Assembly (NCBI GenBank): GCA_035602605.1
Contig: DATNLZ010000053.1
Coordinates: 1-34,318 of the forward strand
Direction: 5' to 3'
Length of the DNA stretch: 34,318 nt
From: DASQHY01 sp035602605
GTDB taxonomy: Bacteria > Acidobacteriota > Terriglobia > Acidiferrales > UBA7541
This document shows positions 18,159 to 24,626 of the stretch, one piece after another. The number at the start of each line of letters is the position of its first letter. The stretch's first letter is position 1. The translations under genes were made by a program, and so were the position numbers. The notes under the pieces are model-generated. The model was not told the DNA's origin. It saw only the letters and a list, made by a program, of their open reading frames with translations, and did not search any database.

Positions 18159-19199
18159 ATGGGAAATCGCACGCTGCTCGGTGAATTGCGCCCTTCGATG
18201 CATGCGGCAGCGTCTCGGCTTGCGCGCGGACTGGGGTTCCGACCGGTCTTCGAAGAAACTCTCGAGCCAGTGTTCCGGCGATGGTTCCGACCGTGGTTTC
18301 CCGTGGCTTCCCGAAAATGTCTAGGCACAGGTGGGCGGGCCGTTTTCCGACCGCTAGTTCCGCTCGCAATTCTGTTTTCAGTGATGACAGCGCCGGGCGC
18401 GGTATATGGCCAAGAGATTCCACTCGAACACTGCGACACACTTCCCGTGATTCAGGTCGCGGCAGCGGGCCAACAGGCTTGGTTCCTCGTGGACACGGCG
18501 GCAACATCTATGCTGAACCTGGAATCGTTCGCGCATGGGCTGACGCGTGACGTTCGGGTGACCTCATGGAGCGGCACGCTGGCCACGAGCGCGAAGGAAG
18601 TCACCATTGCGGAATTGCTGGTGGGCCGAACGAAACTGGTCGGATTGAAACTACCAGCCATTGATCTTTCCGCGATCGGAAAAGCCTGCGGGCGGAAAAT
18701 CGACGGAATTCTCGGAGTGGACCTGTTGGGGAAGATCGGAGCCACCATTGATCTAAAGCGCGAGTTGCTGCATGTAACCACTGCGGAAGAGGAGCGCGGG
18801 GCCAAGCTGGTGGCCGAGATGCAGCGGGATACGGAACGCTGTGTGAAAGCTTTCAACGACTCGAGCGAAGACACGTTTGCTGATTGCTTGGACCCCAAGA
18901 TTGTGCTGTTCACGGCGAATGAGGAGTTTTATGGCCGGGGAAAAGTGGTCGGCTATTTCCGTGACCGCTACTTTCATCAAACGCCGCCAGCGCTGCTGGA
19001 AATCCGCGAAAGCGCATTTCACCCAATCGTTGACGCTGTCTGGTACGAGTACGAGTTCACGATCAAATCGGAGCGCGGGCGATTGCATGGCCGCGGCATG
19101 GCCATGTGCAGGAAGTCTGATAGACGCTGGAGAATGGCGAGCATGCATCATTCCGTCGTGGAGTTCGAGCCTGCAAGTATTCCGACTGCCAGCCGCTGA
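18159..19199 (+). CDS. Retropepsin-like aspartyl protease fused to a SnoaL/NTF2-like domain (346 aa)
   Basis: The ATG at 18159 has AGAGG eight bases upstream; the frame opens from a GTG at 18129, which would touch the operator. Residues 60-85 contain a membrane or signal segment (RPLVPLAILFSVMTAPGAVY) after an unusual 60-residue basic N-terminus. Residues 95-215 form a single-domain aspartyl protease: FLVDTAATSML with Asp112, and IDGILGVDLL at 181-190. The active triad is Asp-Thr-Ala rather than DTG/DSG. From about 215 an NTF2-like DUF4440/SnoaL domain follows (RDTERCVKAFNDSS ... MCRKSDRRWRMASMHHS). It is divergent from the TetR gene and shares its operator. Activity of the DTA variant is uncertain. 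Confidence 0.75.
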   Translation: MGNRTLLGELRPSMHAAASRLARGLGFRPVFEETLEPVFRRWFRPWFPVASRKCLGTGGRAVFRPLVPLAILFSVMTAPGAVYGQEIPLEHCDTLPVIQVAAAGQQAWFLVDTAATSMLNLESFAHGLTRDVRVTSWSGTLATSAKEVTIAELLVGRTKLVGLKLPAIDLSAIGKACGRKIDGILGVDLLGKIGATIDLKRELLHVTTAEEERGAKLVAEMQRDTERCVKAFNDSSEDTFADCLDPKIVLFTANEEFYGRGKVVGYFRDRYFHQTPPALLEIRESAFHPIVDAVWYEYEFTIKSERGRLHGRGMAMCRKSDRRWRMASMHHSVVEFEPASIPTASR

Positions 19200-19416
19200 A
19201 GACGCACGACAAGAAATCCATGCGCTAGTTGATACCAGGGGACGCCTTACGAGTTGCCCACGAGGTGGCACTGGAATTTTCGTCGCCCGCAGATGGCTTT
19301 TGCCCCGTTCGGGAAGCCACTGTGCCCCATCGTTGTGGGAGCGGTTCGCAGTAACACAGTAAGAGCAAGCTGGAGAGAATCTTTTCGTCTTCAAAGCGAG
19401 CTCGGTGGAGAACTTA

Positions 19417-19836
19417 TTATCTTTGGGGCGCGTGGATCCGGAGGGGTAGCACTTTTGCGTAATTTGAAAAATCAGGATCAGTTGTTAAAGATAGCCCACT
19501 CACGTTTGACCGCGACAGCACATAGAAGGATGTCCACAATCGAAACTACGATCCCTCTTGCTCTACACCGATTGCCGGCCTTTGCCGCCTCCTCGTGATC
19601 AGAGGTGTCGACGACTTCGTCCGGAAAGGATCGAAGGTAAAGTCTCAGTTTTTCATATTGTTCCGCTGCCTTTATGCCCGAAAGGAGCTCTGCCGAACTA
19701 ATCCGATTAGTTGGGCTCGTCCTTCTCGGATGAGTTCCGACAACTCGTTAACGATGTTTCTTTCGTTCGTTGCGAGGCTTTCATTCTTCCGACGAAGTGG
19801 ACGTGACCAAACGGAGGTATCTACCAGCACAGTCAT
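19417..19836 (-). pseudogene. vapC: VapC-type PIN toxin broken by two frameshifts
   Basis: The ATG at 19836 overlaps the antitoxin stop by four bases. It reads MTVLVDTSVWSRPLRRKNES, then RAQLIGLVRQ, and a shift at about 19684-19692 truncates it at codon 53. In the next frame the PIN domain continues (ELLSGIKAAEQYEKLRLYLR; GIVVSIVDILLCAVAVKRE). A second shift near 19481-19488 is needed to reach IFTTDPDFSNYAKVLPLRIH and the stop at 19417. Asp6 and the later acidic residues are preserved across frames, so decay looks recent. Confidence 0.8.
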
Positions 19837-20039
19837 ATGCGCTTTGCCTTGCGCTCACGCTTATAATCGTAACCACGCTCGTAGTCAATTTTTCCGAAAA
19901 GAGAAAGGATTTCCTGCTGTTTGCGATGTTCGATGTACTCCTGCAGGGCCGCTGTCACGGTTTCTCGTTTAGTTCGGTGTCCCCCTACTTTCTGAGCCTC
20001 TTCCAACAGGCGGTCGTCGATTGCAAGATTGGTTGGCAT
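19833..20039 (-). CDS. vapB: VapB-type antitoxin (68 aa)
   Basis: The sequence MPTNLAIDDRLLEEAQKVGG, then HRTKRETVTAALQEYIEHRK is the ribbon-helix-helix VapB pattern. A near-consensus AGGAGGT lies just upstream of the ATG at 20039. It overlaps the broken toxin by ATGA. A promoter with an operator-like inverted repeat precedes it. The antitoxin frame is intact although its toxin is not. Confidence 0.9.
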   Translation of the reverse strand: MPTNLAIDDRLLEEAQKVGGHRTKRETVTAALQEYIEHRKQQEILSLFGKIDYERGYDYKRERKAKRI

Positions 20040-20051
20040 TATGACCTCCTA

Positions 20052-20088
20052 TGTGTAGTAGCCTACACAGTCAGATGTGTAGTTTCAA
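20052..20088 (-). promoter_or_regulatory. Promoter and operator of the minus-strand vapBC
   Basis: On the minus strand a TTGAAA (20083-20088) and a TAGGCT (20060-20065) are spaced 17 bases apart. Overlapping the -10, TGTGTAG (20052-20058) is repeated inverted as CTACACA (20063-20069) with a four-base centre. A third TGTGTAG copy lies at 20076-20082. This arrangement fits autorepression by the VapBC complex. Confidence 0.6.
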
Positions 20089-20103
20089 CTGTCCCTCACC
20101 TTC

Positions 20104-20196
20104 ATCATTCCCACCTCCCGGTATGCCATCCTCTGTCCTCCTTGGAAGGGTTGGCATACGTGCACGCTCCAGCGCAATCGGGGGTGGGTGAATGAT
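20104..20196. repeat. Long imperfect hairpin between two TA operons
   Basis: The outer arms ATCATTC+CCACC (20104-20115) pair with GGTGG and GAATGAT (20183-20196, two bases bulged). The inner arms are GTATGCCA (20121-20128) and TGGCATAC (20152-20159). It lies between divergently oriented vapBC loci. It is followed by two copies of a TGAxCCTGAAAA string (about 20193 and 20249), which may be the edge of an unrecognised mobile element. Confidence 0.45.
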
Positions 20197-20329
20197 CCTG
20201 AAAATGTGGGTGAAAGTTAGTGAAAAACTACTGCCTCAGGTGGTCGATTGACCCTGAAAAATCACAAGGATTTGACCTCATCTGATACTGGTGTCACCAA
20301 GCGATGCACAAAAATATCCGAGAATGGTG

Positions 20330-20335
20330 TATAAT
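20330..20335 (+). promoter_or_regulatory. -10 element of the plus-strand vapBC
   Basis: A perfect TATAAT lies six bases before the antitoxin ATG at 20342. The transcription start would fall at or next to the ATG, implying a leaderless mRNA. No ribosome site is present. A clear -35 is not visible. Confidence 0.5.
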
Positions 20336-20341
20336 CATTCC

Positions 20342-20539
20342 ATGAGAACCAACATCGACATTAACGAGAGTTTGGTGCGCAAAGCACGAAAGCTTACGCG
20401 TCTCAAAACGAAACGGCAGATCGTCGATAAAGCCTTAGAATTGCTCGTCCGTTCGGAGAGCCGAAAGGGCATTCTGCGATATTACGGCAGTGGTAATTGG
20501 AAAGGGGATCCTAAAGCCATGCGGAGAAATCGCGTTTGA
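20342..20539 (+). CDS. vapB: VapB-type antitoxin (65 aa)
   Basis: The sequence MRTNIDINESLVRKARKLTR, then LKTKRQIVDKALELLVRSES is a typical ribbon-helix-helix VapB. Its end (GSGNWKGDPKAMRRNR) resembles the toxin-binding tails in this family (G-x-G-x-W-x-G-D). The ATG at 20342 is chosen because the family starts there and a -10 box directly precedes it; the frame opens further upstream. It overlaps the following toxin by four bases. Confidence 0.9.
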   Translation: MRTNIDINESLVRKARKLTRLKTKRQIVDKALELLVRSESRKGILRYYGSGNWKGDPKAMRRNRV

Positions 20540-20924
20540 TCTTGGTCGATAGTTCTGTTTGGATCGATTTTCTCGGCTCGTCTCCTTCCCCTGCCGGAGC
20601 TGAGTTGCGCCGCATGATCGCCGATGCTGAACCACTCGCCCTCGCTGGAGTCGTGATCACGGAGGTTTGCAGGGGCTCAAGCGTGACGTTAGTCGCCTCG
20701 AGCACTATCTGTCGCAATGGGACATGCTCGAACCTAAGGGATTTTCAACGTATCGAGAAGCGGCGATCATTTTTCGGGCTGCGCGAGCGAAAGGTGTTGC
20801 GGTTACGACCATCGATGCTCTGATCGCGGCGATTGCTTTAGAGCATGGCGTTACACTCTTTACTCTGGATACGGACTTTTCGAGATTGGCCGGCATCACC
20901 CGCCTGCCGCTTTATGCGTTTTGA
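20536..20924 (+). pseudogene. vapC: VapC-type PIN toxin with one frameshift
   Basis: The first frame gives MILVDSSVWIDFLGSSPSPA up to GVVITEV (about 20669). A one-base loss at 20664-20669, in a GGTTTG context, moves the rest into another frame. That frame reads LQGLKRDVSRLEHYLSQWDM, TTIDALIAAIALEHG and LFTLDTDFSRLAGI, ending at 20924. Both halves carry conserved acidic residues (Asp5; Asp in TIDALIA; Asp in TLDTDF). The combined length of about 129 residues is normal. As written, the toxin would be inactive. Confidence 0.82.
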
Positions 20925-21139
20925 GCATGTTTTTCTTTGTATTTGTCGCCTATGTTCCCAGAACCTTACTTGAAAACGCTGCGTGACTAGCACAAAATGT
21001 GGATGATCCCCGGTAACTCAATGTGAGTAACATCACGTTGCCGCTGGCACGTCGAGACGTCGAGGGCGGAAGATTGCCCGCACCAACCAAAGGGCATAGA
21101 ATTCCGCGGGACGGGCTTCACATCCCGCGGAGGACGACG

Positions 21140-22042
21140 ATGAATGGGCTGCTGATTGCTATTGTGACCGCACTCGTGTCAGTCACCATTGTGTCCGGCT
21201 ACGGCGACCGCTTGGCGCCGGTGCAGGAGGAATCAGGCAAGGGAACGGGCGGCATCGACAGGAAGTTCGAGGCGATCGACTACCCGGGCGCGAAGTCTAC
21301 GATTCCGAGTGCCATCAACTCACGAGGTGATATCGCTGGGCGGTTCGACGACGCGGACGGGAAGACACATGGCTTCCTGCTGCGCAATGGCCAGTTCAAG
21401 TCCATCGACGTACCCGATGCGCCATTCACCGTCGTGCGGGGAATGAATTCCGAGGGCGAACTGGTGGGGGCGTCCGGCCCAAGCAACCCCAAAAACGGAT
21501 TTCGCTTTAAGAATGGCAAGTTTACAGCGATCAAATATCCTGGACGGAAAGGTGAATTCGCGACGCAGATCAACGACCGGGGCGATGTAGTTGGCCTGTA
21601 CTACGCCACCTCGGCAGATGACGTGCATGGTTTCCTCCTCCGGGCGGGAGAGTTCACTTCGCTCGACTACCCAGGCGCCAGAGTCACCTCCGCATGGGGA
21701 ATTAATGCCAGCGGGGACGTGGCCGGCGGGTGGGTCGCGGCCGATGGCCACCAGCACGCCTTTCTGTGGAGCAAAGGACGGTTTACATCAATCGATGCAC
21801 CCGGATCAATCTATACACTGGCTGACGACATCAACGATCACGGGGAGATCGTCGGCGGGGTCCACACGCCCGACAAGAAGGTCCACGGATTTTTGTTGCG
21901 GAACGGTACGTTCACAATCATCGATTACCCCGGTGCGGTTCGAACGGTCATACGGGGAATCAACGTGCACGGCGACATGGTCGGGCCATATACAGACGGA
22001 GACAACAAGCAACACGGGTTCCTGCTGCGAGCAGCCAGGTAG
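21140..22042 (+). CDS. Secreted HAF-repeat protein (300 aa)
   Basis: The start at 21140 has GGAGG six bases upstream and gives a signal peptide (MNGLLIAIVTALVSVTIVSG). The body has six repeats of 42-43 residues with the pattern F-x-x-I-D-Y-P-G-A, then IN-x-x-GD-I/V-x-G, then HGFLLR-x-G. Examples are FEAIDYPGAKSTIPSAINSR and FTIIDYPGAVRTVIRGINVH. These HAF-type repeats are abundant in Acidobacteria and probably make a six-bladed propeller. No enzyme motif is present; function unknown. A frame upstream to 21023 lacks a ribosome site. Confidence 0.85.
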   Translation: MNGLLIAIVTALVSVTIVSGYGDRLAPVQEESGKGTGGIDRKFEAIDYPGAKSTIPSAINSRGDIAGRFDDADGKTHGFLLRNGQFKSIDVPDAPFTVVRGMNSEGELVGASGPSNPKNGFRFKNGKFTAIKYPGRKGEFATQINDRGDVVGLYYATSADDVHGFLLRAGEFTSLDYPGARVTSAWGINASGDVAGGWVAADGHQHAFLWSKGRFTSIDAPGSIYTLADDINDHGEIVGGVHTPDKKVHGFLLRNGTFTIIDYPGAVRTVIRGINVHGDMVGPYTDGDNKQHGFLLRAAR

Positions 22043-22134
22043 CTCCTCACGAAGTGCCCAAGTACGGCGGCATCTTCGATGAAATCTCAGGTAAGGTAAG
22101 TGTGGGTATGGAGCAGAGAATTCCTCGTCGTCAC

Positions 22135-22153
22135 GGCGGGTGATACGCCCGCC
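22135..22153. terminator. GC-rich hairpin downstream of the HAF-repeat gene
   Basis: GGCGGG and CCCGCC pair across a seven-base loop about 95 bases after the HAF stop codon. There is no T-run, so a terminator role is weakly supported. Confidence 0.25.
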
Positions 22154-22176
22154 TCCGTTCTCCTCTAGCACCCCTC

Positions 22177-22500
22177 GTGCCAGCAAGACCGCCGTCACTC
22201 AAGCGTGCGGCTCGTTCCGACCTGGACGCGCCAATCACTCTTCACCTTTGCAGCTGTTCGGAATTTTCTTGCCAGGTCGGAAGTCATGTCCCCAGCGGAC
22301 GTACATTTTCCAACTTTACAGACGAACTGAGTTGGCCGAAATATGAGGTGCAGCGTTACCTAAAAGCTCGCACGCGGGGATTGAGTGTTCATCCGCTGGA
22401 TGATTTCATCCGCATGCAGAAAGACAAGAATTTTGCGTATAGAGTTTTGCGCGGCGACGCGGATCGAGTTGCGGCCCAGCTTGGGGAGGCCGTTCGGTAG
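22177..22500 (+). CDS. Doubtful hypothetical protein or remnant (107 codons)
   Basis: The C-terminal part reads as real protein: WPKYEVQRYLKARTRGLSVH, then PLDDFIRMQKDKNFAYRVLR and GDADRVAAQLGEAVR. The first ~50 codons look random (Pro, Ser and Cys-rich) and no ribosome site supports the start. The most likely explanation is the surviving 3' end of a lost gene. I do not recognise the family. Confidence 0.25.
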   Translation: MPARPPSLKRAARSDLDAPITLHLCSCSEFSCQVGSHVPSGRTFSNFTDELSWPKYEVQRYLKARTRGLSVHPLDDFIRMQKDKNFAYRVLRGDADRVAAQLGEAVR

Positions 22501-22666
22501 CGCTACGGTTGGAGAGTTTTGTGCTACACGTCCTGCTAGAATTCGGCTATTTATCTCAAAAACGAATCGCTCAAAGCTCGCCGCCACCCTGCGGCACGCG
22601 GACAGCGAGAGCATGATTGAAGGCGGCGCCCTATCGAGAAACATCTGGTCATCGATCCTCCGTTGA

Positions 22667-22685
22667 TATATACTATCGGTATATA
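22667..22685. promoter_or_regulatory. Promoter/operator of the third vapBC
   Basis: TATATAC (22667-22673) and GTATATA (22679-22685) form an inverted repeat with a five-base centre. A good -10 box, TATACT (22669-22674), lies inside it. It is 18 bases upstream of the antitoxin start. Overlap of operator and -10 fits autorepression. Confidence 0.55.
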
Positions 22686-22703
22686 CCGCTATTGGAGGTT
22701 GCG

Positions 22704-22949
22704 ATGGGCAAAAACGGGATCGCCAAACTGTTTCGCAATGGGCGCAGTCAAGCCGTTCGGCTGCCGCAAGAGTTTCGCTTCGAAGGAGATCGAGTCCGCA
22801 TTCGGAGAATCGATCATGGCGTCATATTAGAACCACTGATTCCCGATGCTGCTAAGTGGTTCGATGAGATGGACCGGTTCAATCAGGAACAGTTCATGGG
22901 CAAGAGACGCAATCAACCCATCACTCCGCGTCGCGAGATCTTCAAGTGA
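22704..22949 (+). CDS. vapB: VapB antitoxin, AbrB/SpoVT type (81 aa)
   Basis: The sequence GIAKLFRNGRSQAVRLPQEF, then RFEGDRVRIRR is the swapped-hairpin AbrB-type VapB signature. The ATG at 22704 follows GGAGG by about six bases. The C-terminal part (AKWFDEMDRFNQEQFMGKRR) binds the toxin in relatives. Its stop overlaps the toxin start by four bases (GTGA). A different antitoxin class from the other two vapB genes here. Confidence 0.93.
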   Translation: MGKNGIAKLFRNGRSQAVRLPQEFRFEGDRVRIRRIDHGVILEPLIPDAAKWFDEMDRFNQEQFMGKRRNQPITPRREIFK

Positions 22950-23359
22950 ACTATCTGCTGGATACCAATGCTTGCATCGCGCTGATCAATGGGAATCCGC
23001 CCTCGGTCCGTGCCAAGTTTCGGAAGGCGACTGACCTCGGGGGCCAGGTATTTGTGTCGTCCATCGCTCTGTTCGAACTCTGGTACGGTGTCGCGAAAAG
23101 TTCGCGACGAGATTTTAACAAGAAGCGACTCGAGACTTTTTTTGCGGGCCCTATTCATCCGCTGTCCTTTGAGGATCAGGATGCTGAAATCGCTGGCGCG
23201 ATCCGAGCTGATCTGGAGTCCATCGGAAAGTCGATTGGCGCTTATGACCTTCTGATTGCCGGGCAGGCGATCCGAAACAAGCTGACATTGATTACAGCAA
23301 ATCTCTCAGAATTTGCTCGAATCAAAGAGCTGCCCTGGGCAGACTGGGGACGGCCGTAA
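22946..23359 (+). CDS. vapC: VapC toxin, PIN-domain ribonuclease (137 aa)
   Basis: This is an intact PIN domain starting with GTG at 22946: MNYLLDTNACIALINGNPPS (Asp6), ALFELWYGVAKS (Glu44), GAYDLLIAGQAI (Asp101) and LITANLSEFARI (Asn119, Glu122). This is the VapC/FitB-like set needed for Mg-dependent cleavage of tRNA or other RNA. It is coupled to the antitoxin by a four-base overlap. It is one of two intact PIN toxins in the window. Confidence 0.94.
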   Translation: MNYLLDTNACIALINGNPPSVRAKFRKATDLGGQVFVSSIALFELWYGVAKSSRRDFNKKRLETFFAGPIHPLSFEDQDAEIAGAIRADLESIGKSIGAYDLLIAGQAIRNKLTLITANLSEFARIKELPWADWGRP

Positions 23360-23431
23360 TCTTGCTTCTCACTGGGCAGCTTCCATAGCTTGGTAGCTAA
23401 CAAGGGTCGCAGTTCAATCGCGGAAGGCCGA

Positions 23432-24166
23432 CTAGGCAGAGAGAGCTGTTGGAATTGTTTGCGCCTTAACGACACCGAGAGTTTCTTCTGCGATACCCAG
23501 GTGAAGGCATTTCTGAACCCAATCTTCGGGCGAAAGCGTGCCGACCAAGAGATCGTTCACCAATCCAAAAGCATCCAACGTTTCGCCGTCGCGCCTGAAC
23601 TGAAGAACTGCAGGTTGGATATGTACTCTCCACCCGTCGTGGACTTGACCTCCGGTCACGTAAACATTGGTCGGAATGCTGCCTCGCAGATCCAACAGTG
23701 TGTGTAGTTTCACGGCGCTCTTGTGGCGGCGGAATTTTCCCCACGGAAACAGCGCCACCAGGCATAAATCGATGGCTGTGGAGTCGAGGGCATACACGGT
23801 CTCGGACAACTCCACTCCGAAAGGTTCGTTGCGGTAAAGGTCGCGGGCGGTGGCAATCAGAATCTGAGCGAAGTCGGCGTAGATCCGCCAGTCGCGATGC
23901 TCGTTGGCGTGGGCCAACGTGTTGCGAGAAACTTGCCCCCGGAAACCCATGTGATAGAGCTTGGGTTGCTGGGCGCGGAGACAAGCTTCGATATCGCGGA
24001 GACTTTCTCGGTAGGTGAGCTGAGCAAAGGCCAGACAAAGGAATTGATCCCAGCAGGAGAATTCTTTGACGTAGCGATTGCCTTGGTATCGATCGACGCA
24101 AATTTGAAACTGGTAGGTCGGGAGGAAGTCCACGAGTTGAGAGAAGACGGTTCGGCCAAGATTCAT
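23432..24166 (-). mobile_element. IS4-family transposase, 3' truncated
   Basis: The ATG at 24166 has GGAGG six bases upstream. The N-terminal domain (FSQLVDFLPTYQFQICVDRY, then FSCWDQFLCLAFAQLTYRES) is the DUF4372 region of IS4-family transposases. The first catalytic Asp is present in YALDSTAIDLCLVAL. After TNVYVTGGQVHD the normal continuation, with the second Asp (VMDRGY-like) and the Glu, is replaced by an unrelated tail (DAFGLVNDLLVGTLSPEDWV ... KCLHLGIAEETLGVVKAQ). Full-length proteins are about 380 residues; this is 244. It should be inactive. I found no terminal inverted repeats. Confidence 0.8.
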
Positions 24167-24345
24167 CTACTGCCTCCGGAACAAGCTGGAAAGCAATAGG
24201 ATGGCGCGAAGAAAGGAGCAAACAATTGAAATCGACAAAACTCACCGGAACCCCTTACCTTCGTTCCGTCAAGCAGTTACACCAAACTACTCAGACGTTC
24301 TTGGGGCAGCCCTGTATTACAATCAAAAAATTAGTGTTGCGCTGC

Positions 24346-24382
24346 CCCCCGGTAGCTCAATGGTAGAGCATTCGGCTGTTAC
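24346..24382 (+). pseudogene. 5' half of a tRNA-Asn(GTT) gene
   Basis: CCCCCGG (acceptor strand), TA, GCTC-AATGGTA-GAGC (D arm), A, TTCGG and CTGTTAC (anticodon loop, GTT at 24378-24380) match tRNA-Asn up to position 38. The following CCGAA, variable loop, T arm and 3' acceptor are absent. The break point is exact and lies in the anticodon loop. Confidence 0.75.
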
Positions 24383-24575
24383 TTTCACATATACCGTTGA
24401 TTCGGAACCGTTTAACCACGAACTTGAACTTTGTTGATTTTGGGTGCAGTGTGAGCACAAAATCGTCTGCATCGTATAAACTATATAGTAATATAAATTA
24501 TTAGGGGAAAGCTCTGATTCAAAATCTGATTGTCAGAGGTGCGATCGCAGCAGCAAATTAACAAGCTGCGCCTGC

Positions 24576-24617
24576 CGCGACTATTCCTGGACTCAAATCT
24601 CGTGCTATCTAGTCGCG
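24576..24617. repeat. 8-base inverted repeat downstream of the kinase gene
   Basis: CGCGACTA (24576-24583) and TAGTCGCG (24610-24617) are separated by 26 bases, just beyond the kinase stop on the minus strand. It could be a weak terminator or an element boundary. There is no T-run in the transcribed sense next to it. Confidence 0.3.
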
Positions 24618-24626
24618 AGCGAGGCA

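Larger units (their letters stand above)
22043..22666. other. Gap between HAF-repeat gene and third vapBC
   Basis: This holds a GC hairpin at 22135-22153 and a doubtful coding frame ending at 22500, both listed separately. The interval 22501-22660 shows nothing recognisable. Confidence 0.4.
24167..24626. other. 460-base gap with tRNA-Asn fragment
   Basis: This holds the tRNA-Asn 5' half (24346-24382) and an 8-base inverted repeat (24576-24617). No coding frame is convincing. The A/T-rich stretch 24470-24510 differs in composition from the neighbours and may be acquired DNA. Confidence 0.45.

Noticed and set aside
19595..19972. 125-codon plus-strand frame
   Set aside because: Antisense to the vapB/vapC pair, which has clear family motifs.
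23466..24245. 259-codon minus-strand frame parallel to the transposase
   Set aside because: Ser/Arg/Pro-rich alternate frame of the transposase; no motif.
24346..24382. Complete tRNA gene
   Set aside because: The sequence diverges right after the anticodon; no T arm or 3' acceptor strand is present.
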